Positions 34,596-42,305 of a DNA stretch of 53,169 nt are shown one piece after another. The notes beneath the pieces were generated by a model, which worked only from the letters and a program-made list of their open reading frames with translations, had not been told where the DNA came from and searched no databases. Every line of letters starts with the position of its first letter. The first letter of the stretch is position 1. Source of the DNA: Chitinophagaceae bacterium (GTDB lineage: Bacteria; Bacteroidota; Bacteroidia; Chitinophagales; Chitinophagaceae). The stretch spans positions 1 to 53,169 of the forward strand of contig JAEUVS010000021.1 of NCBI GenBank assembly GCA_016786745.1, written 5' to 3'. The translations under genes and the position numbers were made by a program.

Positions 34596-35669
34596 GTGAC
34601 CCAATTCCATCCGCTTACCATAAAGGAAATCCGGCGCGAAACACCGGAATGTATTTCCATCCTGTTTTCTATCCCCGACGATTTAAAAGAAGAATACAAA
34701 TTTGAACCGGGACAAAACATCACCATTAAACTTCAGCTTGGCGACGAAGAAATCCGCCGGTCGTATTCTATTTGCAGTAGTCCTCACGAAAATGAATTGC
34801 GCGTGGCCGTTAAACACCTGGAAGGAGGAAGATTTTCCTCGCATGCTAATAGTAGCCTCAAAACAGGCGATGTGGTACAGGTGCTTCCGCCAACAGGAAA
34901 ATTCAATCCAAAATCGAGCGCGCCGGGCGCAAAAAATTATCTCGCATTTGCCGCGGGCAGTGGGATAACACCCGTTATATCAATTATTAAATCCATCCTG
35001 CAAAAAGATAGCGAGAGTCATTTTACGCTTGTGTATGGAAATCGCGCGAGAGGCAGCATCATTTTCAAAGAGCAGCTCGAGGCCATCAAGAATAAGAATA
35101 TGGACAGGTTTGCCATGCATCACATTCTCAGCAGGGAGCAGGCCGATGCCGACGTTTATCACGGCCGCATCGATAAAGAAAAGTGCGAAATCCTTTCAAA
35201 ATATCTTATTGACATTAATGGTATGGACCACTTTTTTATATGTGGTCCCGAAGAGATGATTTTTACCGTACGCGATTGGTTGCTGGAGAAAGGAGTCGCA
35301 AAAGAGAAAATTCATTTCGAGCTTTTTACTGTGCCGGGGGAAAAGTCTAAAACAACTTCTTCTAAAATTACCGCGACTTCAGGCGAAAAAAGCGCTATCA
35401 CGATAAAAGTCGATGGCAAATCGACATCATTTAGTCATCCATATGAAGGATCTTCTATCCTGGACGGCGCATTACAGCATGGCGCCGATCTTCCTTTCGC
35501 ATGCAAAGGTGGTGTATGTGCCACGTGCCGGGCAAAACTGATATCCGGGCAGGTAGAAATGGATACCAACTATGCATTGGAGGAAGATGAGCTTGCGGCA
35601 GGATTTATTTTAACCTGCCAGAGTCACCCCCGGAGCGCGGAAGTTTTTATTGACTTCGACGTGAGATAA
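34596..35669 (+). CDS. paaE: Phenylacetyl-CoA epoxidase reductase subunit PaaE
   Basis: A 357-residue reductase that passes electrons from NADPH through FAD and a plant-type [2Fe-2S] cluster to the PaaABC epoxidase. The start is GTG at 34596, 8 bases after tetR; this gives almost exactly the E. coli PaaE length, whereas the longer open frame would run inside tetR. Motifs are RRSYSICSSP (FAD), GSGITPVISI (nucleotide), CGPEEMI, and the C-terminal ferredoxin domain CKGGVCATCRAKL followed by the fourth Cys in LTCQSHP. It is cut off from paaA-D by a GH30 gene on the other strand, with 7 bases between the convergent stops. Confidence 0.92.
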   Translation: MTQFHPLTIKEIRRETPECISILFSIPDDLKEEYKFEPGQNITIKLQLGDEEIRRSYSICSSPHENELRVAVKHLEGGRFSSHANSSLKTGDVVQVLPPTGKFNPKSSAPGAKNYLAFAAGSGITPVISIIKSILQKDSESHFTLVYGNRARGSIIFKEQLEAIKNKNMDRFAMHHILSREQADADVYHGRIDKEKCEILSKYLIDINGMDHFFICGPEEMIFTVRDWLLEKGVAKEKIHFELFTVPGEKSKTTSSKITATSGEKSAITIKVDGKSTSFSHPYEGSSILDGALQHGADLPFACKGGVCATCRAKLISGQVEMDTNYALEEDELAAGFILTCQSHPRSAEVFIDFDVR

Positions 35670-35676
35670 TTTTGCT

Positions 35677-37122
35677 TTATTCAATAACAAACGTTGCGAC
35701 AGCGCCCGCGGGCAGGGACGCCTTCGCGGTTTTACCTGCAAACCGGATATTAAAAGACAGCGGCGCCTCGTTATCATTCAATGCCACTAAAACTTTTTGC
35801 CCCGAGTTTGTTCGAAAAGCAACATTCTGAATTGTACCCGCAATATTCGACCCTATTCGCGTAGACCGTGCAGGAACAAATTTCGAAATATGGGCGATAA
35901 TGTAGTACGCGACATTCCTCTCAACAGTCGAACCGTTAATTGTCAGCGCGCCTTTACATGTTGTGCATCCACCCGGTGTATGCGGGCCGTAACTTCCATC
36001 GTTGGCCAGGTTCCATTCGAAAACTGTATTGCTCCAGTTGCGCGGTGCGCCAATAACAATATTTTTCATGTGCCACCTGAGATCGCCTCCGAATGAGCCC
36101 GTGCTAGATGTGTATTGTTCCGTGAAGTAAACATCTTTGTCGGGATATGCGTTACGCACCTGCGACAATGCGGATATATCGCCGGCATAAAGGTGAAACG
36201 CACTTCCTGCAACATATTTTCTCACCTGTGGATCGTTGAGAATAGAAATGGGGTAATCGGGTTTATCGCAATTGTGATCGTATATATAAATGTCGGTTTC
36301 GATGTTAGCGGAATCAAATGCAGGACCGAGATGGTTCTTGATAAACTCCGCCTGTTCGGCGGCCTGCATTACCATACTTGGATTGTTGCCATCATGCAAA
36401 GGTTCATTCTGCGGAGTCACATCGATGATACTGATTCCTTCTGCCTCCATTGCTTTTATATATTTCACAAAATATCTCGCATAGGCCCCATAATATTCAG
36501 GCTTCAAACTTCCACCAATTGAACTTTCATTCGTTTTCATCCACGCCGGTGCCGTCCACGGAGTAGCGATAAAAAGTATGTCGGGATTGATGGCAACGAT
36601 TTCTTTTAGCAATGGTATCAGGTCTGTTTTATCGGGTTCGAGTGAAAAGTGGTCGAGGTTCGGATCCGTTTGTCCGGCCGGCATATCGTTGTAAGTATAA
36701 ACGCTGGAACTGAGATCGGAGGCGCCGATGCTGAGGCGTAGAAAACTCACATGAATAGAATTTTCTCCCGGTCCGAAAAGTTCATTCAGCAAATTTGATT
36801 TTACCTGCGGTGGCAGGCTGTTTATCACGCTGGCGCTACCACCTGTAAGTGTATAGCCGAAGCCATACATCGTTTGAAAACGCTGCGTGGTATCTATTTC
36901 AATAGTTGGATCGCTATTTATTGACGATGACAACGGCAAAGCATTCTGTCGCTCCAGGAGCGATGATCCATCGGCAGTGGTTAACCAGTAAACAATTTTG
37001 GAAGTGGTGGTGTCGTTAGCCGGATTTTCGTCCGGTGGCATATTGGTAACGGTATTTTTATTGCTGCACGACACAAGCATGCTGGCAAGGACGAGGGCAC
37101 TTAGAGAAATTGTAAATTTCAT
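35677..37122 (-). CDS. GH30-family glycoside hydrolase lipoprotein
   Basis: A 481-residue lipoprotein (lipobox LVSC, Cys19) of glycoside hydrolase family 30. The early block FQTMYGFGYTLTGGSASVIN, the acid/base Glu in DVTPQNEPLHDGNNP and the nucleophile Glu in VYFTEQYTSS are all present, along with WTAPAWMKTN. The C-terminal beta-sandwich ends in LPAGAVATFVIE. GH30 members include beta-1,6-glucanases and glucosylceramidases; this sequence looks closest to those. It lies antisense between paaE and paaA, has no functional link with phenylacetate, and is probably a later insertion. Whether it has its own promoter in the 74-base gap to paaA is not clear. Confidence 0.9.
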   Translation of the reverse strand: MKFTISLSALVLASMLVSCSNKNTVTNMPPDENPANDTTTSKIVYWLTTADGSSLLERQNALPLSSSINSDPTIEIDTTQRFQTMYGFGYTLTGGSASVINSLPPQVKSNLLNELFGPGENSIHVSFLRLSIGASDLSSSVYTYNDMPAGQTDPNLDHFSLEPDKTDLIPLLKEIVAINPDILFIATPWTAPAWMKTNESSIGGSLKPEYYGAYARYFVKYIKAMEAEGISIIDVTPQNEPLHDGNNPSMVMQAAEQAEFIKNHLGPAFDSANIETDIYIYDHNCDKPDYPISILNDPQVRKYVAGSAFHLYAGDISALSQVRNAYPDKDVYFTEQYTSSTGSFGGDLRWHMKNIVIGAPRNWSNTVFEWNLANDGSYGPHTPGGCTTCKGALTINGSTVERNVAYYIIAHISKFVPARSTRIGSNIAGTIQNVAFRTNSGQKVLVALNDNEAPLSFNIRFAGKTAKASLPAGAVATFVIE

Positions 37123-37134
37123 ATCAGTACTGGC

Positions 37135-37150
37135 ACTAACAACCGTTAGT
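37135..37150. promoter_or_regulatory. Candidate PaaR-type operator at the paaA promoter
   Basis: ACTAAC and GTTAGT form a perfect 6-bp inverted repeat with a 4-base spacer AACC. The core CTAACAACCGTTAG agrees at all but one fixed position with the pattern CNAACGNNCGTTNG that I recall for the TetR-type PaaR of Thermus. Its right arm covers the -33 box of paaA, so binding would repress the operon. Confidence 0.55.
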
Positions 37151-37176
37151 TTTAATGGTCAAATTAATTAACTTTG
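37146..37176 (+). promoter_or_regulatory. Promoter of paaABCDG
   Basis: A perfect -7 box TAACTTTG (37169-37176) is preceded, after exactly 19 bases, by TTAG (37146-37149), one base off the -33 consensus TTTG. Transcription would begin about 15 bases before the paaA ATG. Confidence 0.65.
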
Positions 37177-37196
37177 AAAGTAAAGTAAGATAAATC

Positions 37197-38135
37197 ATGC
37201 CATCCGAAGAAGTGATATTTCAGGATAAGGTTGACCGGGAAATACGGATCGAGCCGAAAGACTGGATGCCCGCGGATTATCGCAAAACGCTGATCCGGCA
37301 AATATCGCAGCATGCACATTCTGAAATTGTGGGGATGCTGCCGGAAGGGCATTGGATTACCCGCGCACCGACGCTAAAGCGAAAGGCCACCCTTATCGCG
37401 AAGGTGCAGGACGAAGCTGGGCATGGATTGTACTTATATGCAGCCGCAGAAACGCTCGGTATAACGAGAGATGAGATGGTTGATCAGCTGCATGCGGGCA
37501 AGGCGAAGTATTCCTCGATTTTTAATTATCCCACCTTAACATGGGCAGATATCGGCGCCATTGGCTGGCTTGTTGACGGAGCGGCGATTATGAACCAGGT
37601 ACCGCTTACGCGAACTTCGTATGGTCCTTATGCCCGTGCTATGGTTAGAATATGCAAGGAAGAAAGTTTTCACCAGCGGCAGGGTTTTGAAATATTACTC
37701 GTACTGAGCCGCGGCAGTAAGGAACAGAAGGCGATGTGCCAGGATGCAATCAACAGGTGGTGGTGGCCATCGGTGATGATGTTTGGACCAAACGATGAAT
37801 CATCGCCTCACACAGCGCAGAGCATGAAATGGAAAGTGAAAAGATTTACGAATGATGAATTGCGCCAGCGTTTTATCGATATATGCGCCGACCAGGTAAA
37901 AGTGTTGGGAATGCAGTTGCCCGATCCTGACTTAAAATGGAATGAAGAAACGCAGCACTATGATTTTGGACCTATAAACTGGGAAGAATTCTGGCAGGTT
38001 GTGAATGGTAATGGACCATGTAATAAAGAGCGTATGACCGCTCGCATCAAAGCGCACGAAGAAGGGCAGTGGGTTAGAGAAGCTGCGCTGGCTTTTGCGG
38101 GTAAAATGTCATCCCGCGCTGGCGTTCGCGGGTAA
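37197..38135 (+). CDS. paaA: Phenylacetyl-CoA epoxidase catalytic subunit PaaA
   Basis: A 312-residue di-iron oxygenase subunit that, with PaaB, PaaC and PaaE, converts phenylacetyl-CoA to its ring-1,2-epoxide. The metal ligands lie in [13 protein letters not shown] and [13 protein letters not shown]; other conserved segments are [20 protein letters not shown] and [11 protein letters not shown]. The family homology ends near REAALAFAG; the last residues [10 protein letters not shown] and the stop codon are encoded by a copy of the intergenic hairpin repeat. paaB follows after 96 bases of tandem repeats. Its promoter carries a likely PaaR-type operator. Confidence 0.95.
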   Translation: MPSEEVIFQDKVDREIRIEPKDWMPADYRKTLIRQISQHAHSEIVGMLPEGHWITRAPTLKRKATLIAKVQDEAGHGLYLYAAAETLGITRDEMVDQLHAGKAKYSSIFNYPTLTWADIGAIGWLVDGAAIMNQVPLTRTSYGPYARAMVRICKEESFHQRQGFEILLVLSRGSKEQKAMCQDAINRWWWPSVMMFGPNDESSPHTAQSMKWKVKRFTNDELRQRFIDICADQVKVLGMQLPDPDLKWNEETQHYDFGPINWEEFWQVVNGNGPCNKERMTARIKAHEEGQWVREAALAFAGKMSSRAGVRG

Positions 38136-38213
38136 GATGTCATCCCGCGCTGGCGTTCGCGGGTAAGATGTCATCCCGAACTCTCGCCGAAGGCGAGATG
38201 TGAGGGATCAGTA
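38107..38213 (+). repeat. Intergenic hairpin repeat, copy D: two exact 31-bp units plus one full unit
   Basis: Two identical 31-bp units (38107-38137 and 38138-38168), each TGTCATCCCGCGC ... GCGGGTAAGA, are followed by a complete element ending GAGGGATC (38169-38212). In the short units CCCGCG pairs with CGCGGG; in the last, CTCGCC pairs with GGCGAG. The first unit overlaps the 3' end of paaA and provides its stop. The array lies between paaA and paaB, inside the operon. Confidence 0.85.
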
Positions 38214-38231
38214 AAAAGCAATTTCTGGATT

Positions 38232-38516
38232 ATGAAAAATACCTTTCCCCTTTGGGAGGTCTTCATCCGAAGCAAACAGGGCCTGGACCACAAACACGCC
38301 GGAAGCCTTCACGCCGCCGATGCGAAAATGGCAATAGAAAATGCGAGAGACGTGTACACCCGCAGGCAGGAAGGCGTGAGCATATGGGTAGTAGAAAGTA
38401 AACACATCCACGCATCTAATCCCGATGAAGCAGGTTCGCTATATGAGCCGGCGAATGATAAAGTGTACCGACATCCTACGTTTTATGATTTGCCTGATGA
38501 ATTAAAACACATGTGA
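38232..38516 (+). CDS. paaB: Phenylacetyl-CoA epoxidase subunit PaaB
   Basis: A 94-residue subunit that bridges PaaA-PaaC dimers in the epoxidase. It has the family opening WEVFIRSKQGLDHKHAGSLH, the central ENARDVYTRRQEGVSIWVV and the ending VYRHPTFYDLPDELKHM. Length equals that of other PaaB proteins. The start ATG is 19 bases after the repeat array; the next gene begins 88 bases after the stop, across an A/T-only hairpin. Confidence 0.94.
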   Translation: MKNTFPLWEVFIRSKQGLDHKHAGSLHAADAKMAIENARDVYTRRQEGVSIWVVESKHIHASNPDEAGSLYEPANDKVYRHPTFYDLPDELKHM

Positions 38517-38523
38517 TATGTTA

Positions 38524-38550
38524 TTTTTTTCTTTTTTTAAAAAGAAAAAA
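38524..38550. other. A/T-rich inverted repeat between paaB and paaC
   Basis: TTTTTTCTTT (38525-38534) and AAAGAAAAAA (38541-38550) are perfect complements separated by 6 bases, starting 8 bases after the paaB stop. The stem has only one G-C pair, so it is weak as a terminator on the plus strand. The leader after it up to paaC is A-rich. Confidence 0.5.
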
Positions 38551-38604
38551 TAGAACAAAGAATATAAAACCCGTAAAAAAATAAACACACAAACACATAA
38601 ATAC

Positions 38605-39303
38605 TTGTCGATAGCCTACATCCTCCACCTCGCCGACAACGCCCTCGTACTGGGACACCGCAACAGCGAATGGACAGGCCACGGTCCGATCCTGGAACAG
38701 GACATCGCTCTTTCGAACATCTCCCTCGATCTGATAGGCCAGGCAAGAAATCTCTATCAATACGCTGCAACGCTCATCGGCAATGGCGCAACAGAAGACA
38801 CACTCGCCTATCTCCGCGATGAAAATGAATATAAAAATTGTTTGCTTGTTGAATTGCCGAATGGTCATTGGGGCACAACGATTATGCGGCAATTTCTTTT
38901 CAGTGCTTATCAGCATCCGCTTTATGAACGATTATCTGATTCGAACGATGAAAATCTGAACGCTATCGCGCGTAAATCACTTAAAGAAGTAACGTATCAT
39001 TTGCGATGGAGCAGTGAATGGGTTATCCGGTTAGGACAGGGTACAGCAGAAAGCCGGGCTAAGATGACCGATGCAGTTAATGACCTGTGGCCATACACGC
39101 AGGACCTGTTACTACATTCTCCGGAGGAAAAAGAAAAATGGCAGGAGCGTGTGCAGTCGATATTTAAACATGCATCCCTCAACATTCCCGCAGACGTGAA
39201 AATGATCAGCGGCGGATTCGAAGGAAAACATACTTCTCATCTTGTTGAGATGCTTAACGAAATGCAACATTTGCAAAGAACATATCCGGGCGTTGAGTGG
39301 TAA
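38605..39303 (+). CDS. paaC: Phenylacetyl-CoA epoxidase structural subunit PaaC
   Basis: A 232-residue subunit that pairs with PaaA in the epoxidase. Homology starts at once (AYILHLADNALVLGHRNSEW) and continues through DLIGQARNLYQYAA, DENEYKNCLLVELPNGHW and EVTYHLRWSSEWVIRLGQGT. The start is TTG at 38605: there is no ATG or GTG between it and the in-frame stop at 38551, and a later start would lose conserved residues. The stop lies 2 bases before the paaD ATG. Confidence 0.92.
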   Translation: MSIAYILHLADNALVLGHRNSEWTGHGPILEQDIALSNISLDLIGQARNLYQYAATLIGNGATEDTLAYLRDENEYKNCLLVELPNGHWGTTIMRQFLFSAYQHPLYERLSDSNDENLNAIARKSLKEVTYHLRWSSEWVIRLGQGTAESRAKMTDAVNDLWPYTQDLLLHSPEEKEKWQERVQSIFKHASLNIPADVKMISGGFEGKHTSHLVEMLNEMQHLQRTYPGVEW

Positions 39304-39305
39304 CC

Positions 39306-39800
39306 ATGAACGAAGAGAATAAAATATTATCTATCCTGCAATCGGTGCCCGATCCCGAAATACCGGTGCTGTCTGTCATTGACCTTGGCATTGTAAGAAG
39401 CATCAACATCGTTAACACCGGAAAAAAAGTTGAAATAACAGTTACGCCTACTTACTCAGGTTGCCCCGCGATGGACGTAATCACTATCAATATAAGGATG
39501 GCGCTGCTAAAGAGCGGGTACAAAGAAATAGTTATTTCGAAAGCGCTTGCGCCGGCGTGGACAACCGACTGGATGACTGAAACAGGAAAACAAAAACTTA
39601 AAGCATACGGAATAGCGCCGCCGGCCGCTCACCGGCAGAGTGATCCTTCGGCTATGTTTGCAGAACAACCGGCCGTTCAATGTCCACAATGTAATTCATT
39701 CAACACTACGATAATCAGCGAATTTGGTTCAACCGCGTGCAAGGCGCTGTATCGTTGTAACGATTGCGGCGAACCATTTGATCATTTCAAGTGTCATTAA
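39306..39800 (+). CDS. paaD: PaaD, MIP18-type iron-sulfur/epoxidase maturation factor
   Basis: A 164-residue protein from the ATG at 39306; a GTG at 39297 overlapping the end of paaC is an alternative. The N-terminal MIP18/DUF59 domain has VPDPEIPVLSVIDLGIVRSI and TPTYSGCPAMDVI with its conserved Cys. The C-terminal zinc ribbon has CPQCNSF ... CKALYRCNDCGEPFDHFKCH. PaaD is required for epoxidase activity, probably by helping build the PaaE iron-sulfur cluster. Confidence 0.93.
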   Translation: MNEENKILSILQSVPDPEIPVLSVIDLGIVRSINIVNTGKKVEITVTPTYSGCPAMDVITINIRMALLKSGYKEIVISKALAPAWTTDWMTETGKQKLKAYGIAPPAAHRQSDPSAMFAEQPAVQCPQCNSFNTTIISEFGSTACKALYRCNDCGEPFDHFKCH

Positions 39801-39828
39801 TAAGTTCAATACCTTTCAAAAAAAATTT

Positions 39829-40599
39829 ATGCCTGTTGTACTGAAAGAAATAAAACAGGGCGTTGCCTTTGTTACGCTAAACAGGGAAGAGAAAGTTAAT
39901 TCACTAAACCGCGAAATGGCGTTGCTGTTGCAGCAGGTTTTAAAAGAGTGTAGTGATGATGTAGATGTTCGCGCGGTTTACCTCACAGGCGCAGGGAAAT
40001 CGTTTTGTGCTGGCCAGGATCTCTCCGAAGCATCTGATATACGCGCGATGGAGAAAATTTTGCCGGAACAATTAAACCCGATTGTTGTTGCGATAAGAAA
40101 TCTGAACAAGCCGGTAGTGGGCGCTGTACGGGGAGTGGCCGCAGGAGCGGGCGCGAATCTTGCGTTGTGTTGTGATATTGTTGTGGCCTCGGCATCGGCG
40201 TCGTTTATACAGGCATTTTCGAAAATCGGTTTGGTGCCTGATACAGGGGGCACTTATATGCTGCCGCGACTGATAGGCTGGCAGAAAGCAGCGGCTGTAA
40301 TGATGCTGGCCGATAAAATCAATGGAGAGGAAGCGGAACGGATCGGTATGATCTATAAATCGTTCAAAGAGGAAATATTTAGCGAGGAATCGCAAAAAAT
40401 AGCTTTCACGCTGGCGCAAATGCCCACAAAAGCATTGGCACTTACAAAGGAGGCCCTGAACAGGTCGGTACAGAACAGTTTTGAAGAACAATTAAAATGC
40501 GAGGAAGACTTACAAAAGATAGCAGGGAGGACTAAGGATTTCGCAGAGGGTGTCAAAGCCTTTATTGAAAAAAGAAAGCCGTTGTTCAAAGGAGAGTAA
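39829..40599 (+). CDS. paaG: PaaG-type enoyl-CoA hydratase/isomerase (epoxyphenylacetyl-CoA isomerase)
   Basis: A 256-residue crotonase-fold protein starting at the ATG at 39829; the open frame runs further back but only through paaD. Signature blocks are GKSFCAGQDLSEASD, VRGVAAGAGANLALCCDIVV (oxyanion hole) and KIGLVPDTGGTYMLPRLIG, the last typical of PaaG. PaaG turns the ring epoxide into the seven-membered oxepin-CoA. A general enoyl-CoA hydratase cannot be ruled out from sequence alone, but the position after paaABCD makes PaaG by far the best call. obg starts 12 bases on. Confidence 0.87.
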   Translation: MPVVLKEIKQGVAFVTLNREEKVNSLNREMALLLQQVLKECSDDVDVRAVYLTGAGKSFCAGQDLSEASDIRAMEKILPEQLNPIVVAIRNLNKPVVGAVRGVAAGAGANLALCCDIVVASASASFIQAFSKIGLVPDTGGTYMLPRLIGWQKAAAVMMLADKINGEEAERIGMIYKSFKEEIFSEESQKIAFTLAQMPTKALALTKEALNRSVQNSFEEQLKCEEDLQKIAGRTKDFAEGVKAFIEKRKPLFKGE

Positions 40600-40611
40600 A
40601 TTGCGCCACTG

Positions 40612-41607
40612 ATGGAGAAGACGAATTTTATTGACTATATACGGGTATTCTGCAGAAGCGGCCATGGTGGTGCGGGGAGCAGGCATTTTATGCGCACCAA
40701 ATTCAACCCGCAGGCGGGTCCCGATGGTGGTGATGGCGGTCGCGGGGGTCATATCATTTTAAGAGGGAATAAGAACCTGTGGACGTTGCTGCACCTTCGA
40801 TATTACAAGAACGTGCATGCTGAAAATGGGGAAAGCGGCAGCGGAAATAATTCAACCGGTAAAAGTGGAAAAGACATTATCATCGAAGTTCCGCTCGGCA
40901 CAATAGCCCGCGATGAAGAAACAGGAATACCTGAAGCCGAAATCCTCGAAGATGGACAGGAGGTTATATGGATGAAAGGAGGAAGGGGAGGATTGGGCAA
41001 CGCGAAATTTGCAACAGCCACTAACCAGGCGCCCGAGCATGCGCAAAAAGGTGAGCCCGGTGTTGAAGGGTGGAAAGTGATGGAGCTTAAAGTGCTTGCG
41101 GATGTTGGATTGGTTGGATTTCCGAACGCAGGTAAATCGACACTGCTGTCAACTATCACTGCTGCAAAACCGAAAATAGCATCGTATGCATTTACCACGC
41201 TTACGCCGCAACTTGGTATGGTGGAATACAGGGGAGGAAAAAGTTTTTGCGTAGCCGATTTGCCTGGAATAATCGAAGGAGCAGCAGAAGGAAAAGGGTT
41301 GGGGCATCGCTTTCTCCGTCATATTGAACGAAACCCCGTTTTACTTTTTGTAATTCCCGCTGATAGTGCTGATCACAAAAAAGAATTTGAAGTATTACTG
41401 AAGGAGCTTGAAGAATACAATGAAGAATTATTACACAAGCAGTTTGTAATCGCCATCAGCAAAAGCGATATGCTCGATGATGAATTAAAAACATCAATCG
41501 AAAAAGAATTACCTGGAGGCATTCCTCATATCTTTATTTCATCGGTAATGAACAAAGGATTGATCGAGTTGAAAGATCTTCTTTGGAAGGTGTTAAATGA
41601 GAAATAA
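40612..41607 (+). CDS. obg: Obg/CgtA family GTPase
   Basis: A 331-residue ribosome-associated GTPase involved in 50S assembly and stress response. The glycine-rich Obg domain (residues 1-160: [34 protein letters not shown]) precedes the G domain (G1 [11 protein letters not shown], switch [12 protein letters not shown]). The G4 motif reads SKSD instead of the usual NKxD. The C-terminal OCT domain of many Obg proteins is missing, which fits the short length. It lies 12 bases after paaG and may be co-transcribed with it, although the functions are unrelated. Confidence 0.94.
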   Translation: MEKTNFIDYIRVFCRSGHGGAGSRHFMRTKFNPQAGPDGGDGGRGGHIILRGNKNLWTLLHLRYYKNVHAENGESGSGNNSTGKSGKDIIIEVPLGTIARDEETGIPEAEILEDGQEVIWMKGGRGGLGNAKFATATNQAPEHAQKGEPGVEGWKVMELKVLADVGLVGFPNAGKSTLLSTITAAKPKIASYAFTTLTPQLGMVEYRGGKSFCVADLPGIIEGAAEGKGLGHRFLRHIERNPVLLFVIPADSADHKKEFEVLLKELEEYNEELLHKQFVIAISKSDMLDDELKTSIEKELPGGIPHIFISSVMNKGLIELKDLLWKVLNEK

Positions 41608-41627
41608 CATAATATTTTCATTTCGAA

Positions 41628-41760
41628 TTTGGATCCGGCGATTTTCACGTCTTATATTTACGCCGTACTTCACTGATGCTCGCCCGCCTGTCGCCAATAT
41701 TTAGCGAACATTTGCTTCTACCTTAAGATTGTTAGCCGTTAACGTTTTATTACAAACGTT
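41628..41760 (+). promoter_or_regulatory. Putative promoter and inverted repeat in the gap before the small secreted protein
   Basis: In the 191-base gap between obg and the next gene, TTTG (41628-41631) and TATATTTA (41653-41660, one mismatch to the -7 box) are 21 bases apart. Downstream, AACGTTT (41741-41747) and AAACGTT (41754-41760) form a perfect 7-bp inverted repeat in the likely leader. I see no RNA gene here. Confidence 0.4.
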
Positions 41761-41798
41761 GCTGCCATCACGTTTTTTCATTACTAAAAACTATCAAA

Positions 41799-42230
41799 AT
41801 GAAAGGCAATTTAATGCGCGTTATAAACGCAAACACGTTCAGCAGGTTTATGAAAACCTCTGCAGTGGCACTGTTACTAACAGGTGCAGTGAGTGCCCAT
41901 GCGGCACCAGTATCAAACGACAAAGGCGGAATAGGAAAATCGGTTGTTACATATGTTTCAGCTGATGACAATACCCTGTCATTTGACGTTAAAGTAGACA
42001 ACAACACAGGTGAAAGATTCGCTATTATTATTAAAGACGAAACCGGAAGCACTTTATACCGTGCGTATTTTACAGACAGCGATTTTAAAAAGCGCTTTGT
42101 GCTTCCGAAATCTGATATCAGCAAACTCACCTTCCAGGTAAGGAGCGAAACTGAGAACACAACAGAATCGTTTGTTATCAATTCCAATACCCGTGTAGTT
42201 GAAGAAGTTGTTGTTAAGAGGGTTAACTAA
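41799..42230 (+). CDS. Small exported protein of unknown function
   Basis: A 143-residue protein with a signal peptide ending in VSAHAAP; starts at 41799, 41814 or 41850 are all possible, the last giving a compact signal (MKTSAVALLLTGAVSAHA). The mature part of about 105 residues looks like a single beta-sandwich: VVTYVSADDNTLSFDVKVDN, ERFAIIIKDETGSTLYRAYF, FKKRFVLP, and it closes with INSNTRVVEEVVVKRVN. I believe similar proteins are frequent in Chitinophagaceae, but I know no function. The preceding gap has a possible promoter. Confidence 0.75.
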   Translation: MKGNLMRVINANTFSRFMKTSAVALLLTGAVSAHAAPVSNDKGGIGKSVVTYVSADDNTLSFDVKVDNNTGERFAIIIKDETGSTLYRAYFTDSDFKKRFVLPKSDISKLTFQVRSETENTTESFVINSNTRVVEEVVVKRVN

Positions 42231-42266
42231 TTGACAACCGGTCTGCAGAGATAGAATGATGTTTTG

Positions 42267-42291
42267 GGGAAGGCTGTATATTTGTCTTCCC
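42267..42291 (+). promoter_or_regulatory. -7 box flanked by an inverted repeat before the S46 peptidase gene
   Basis: A perfect -7 box TATATTTG (42277-42284) lies between GGGAAG (42267-42272) and CTTCCC (42286-42291), a perfect inverted repeat. No well-spaced -33 box is visible. The arrangement could be an operator over the promoter, or a hairpin if transcription starts further upstream. Confidence 0.45.
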
Positions 42292-42305
42292 TAAAATATC
42301 TTCAA

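Noticed and set aside
38107..38213. A CRISPR-like array
   Set aside because: The units are directly adjacent without unique spacers and can fold as hairpins; there are no cas genes.
39297..39305. GTG at 39297 as the paaD start
   Set aside because: It overlaps the end of paaC, and an ATG three codons later (39306) is better placed, 2 bases after the paaC stop.
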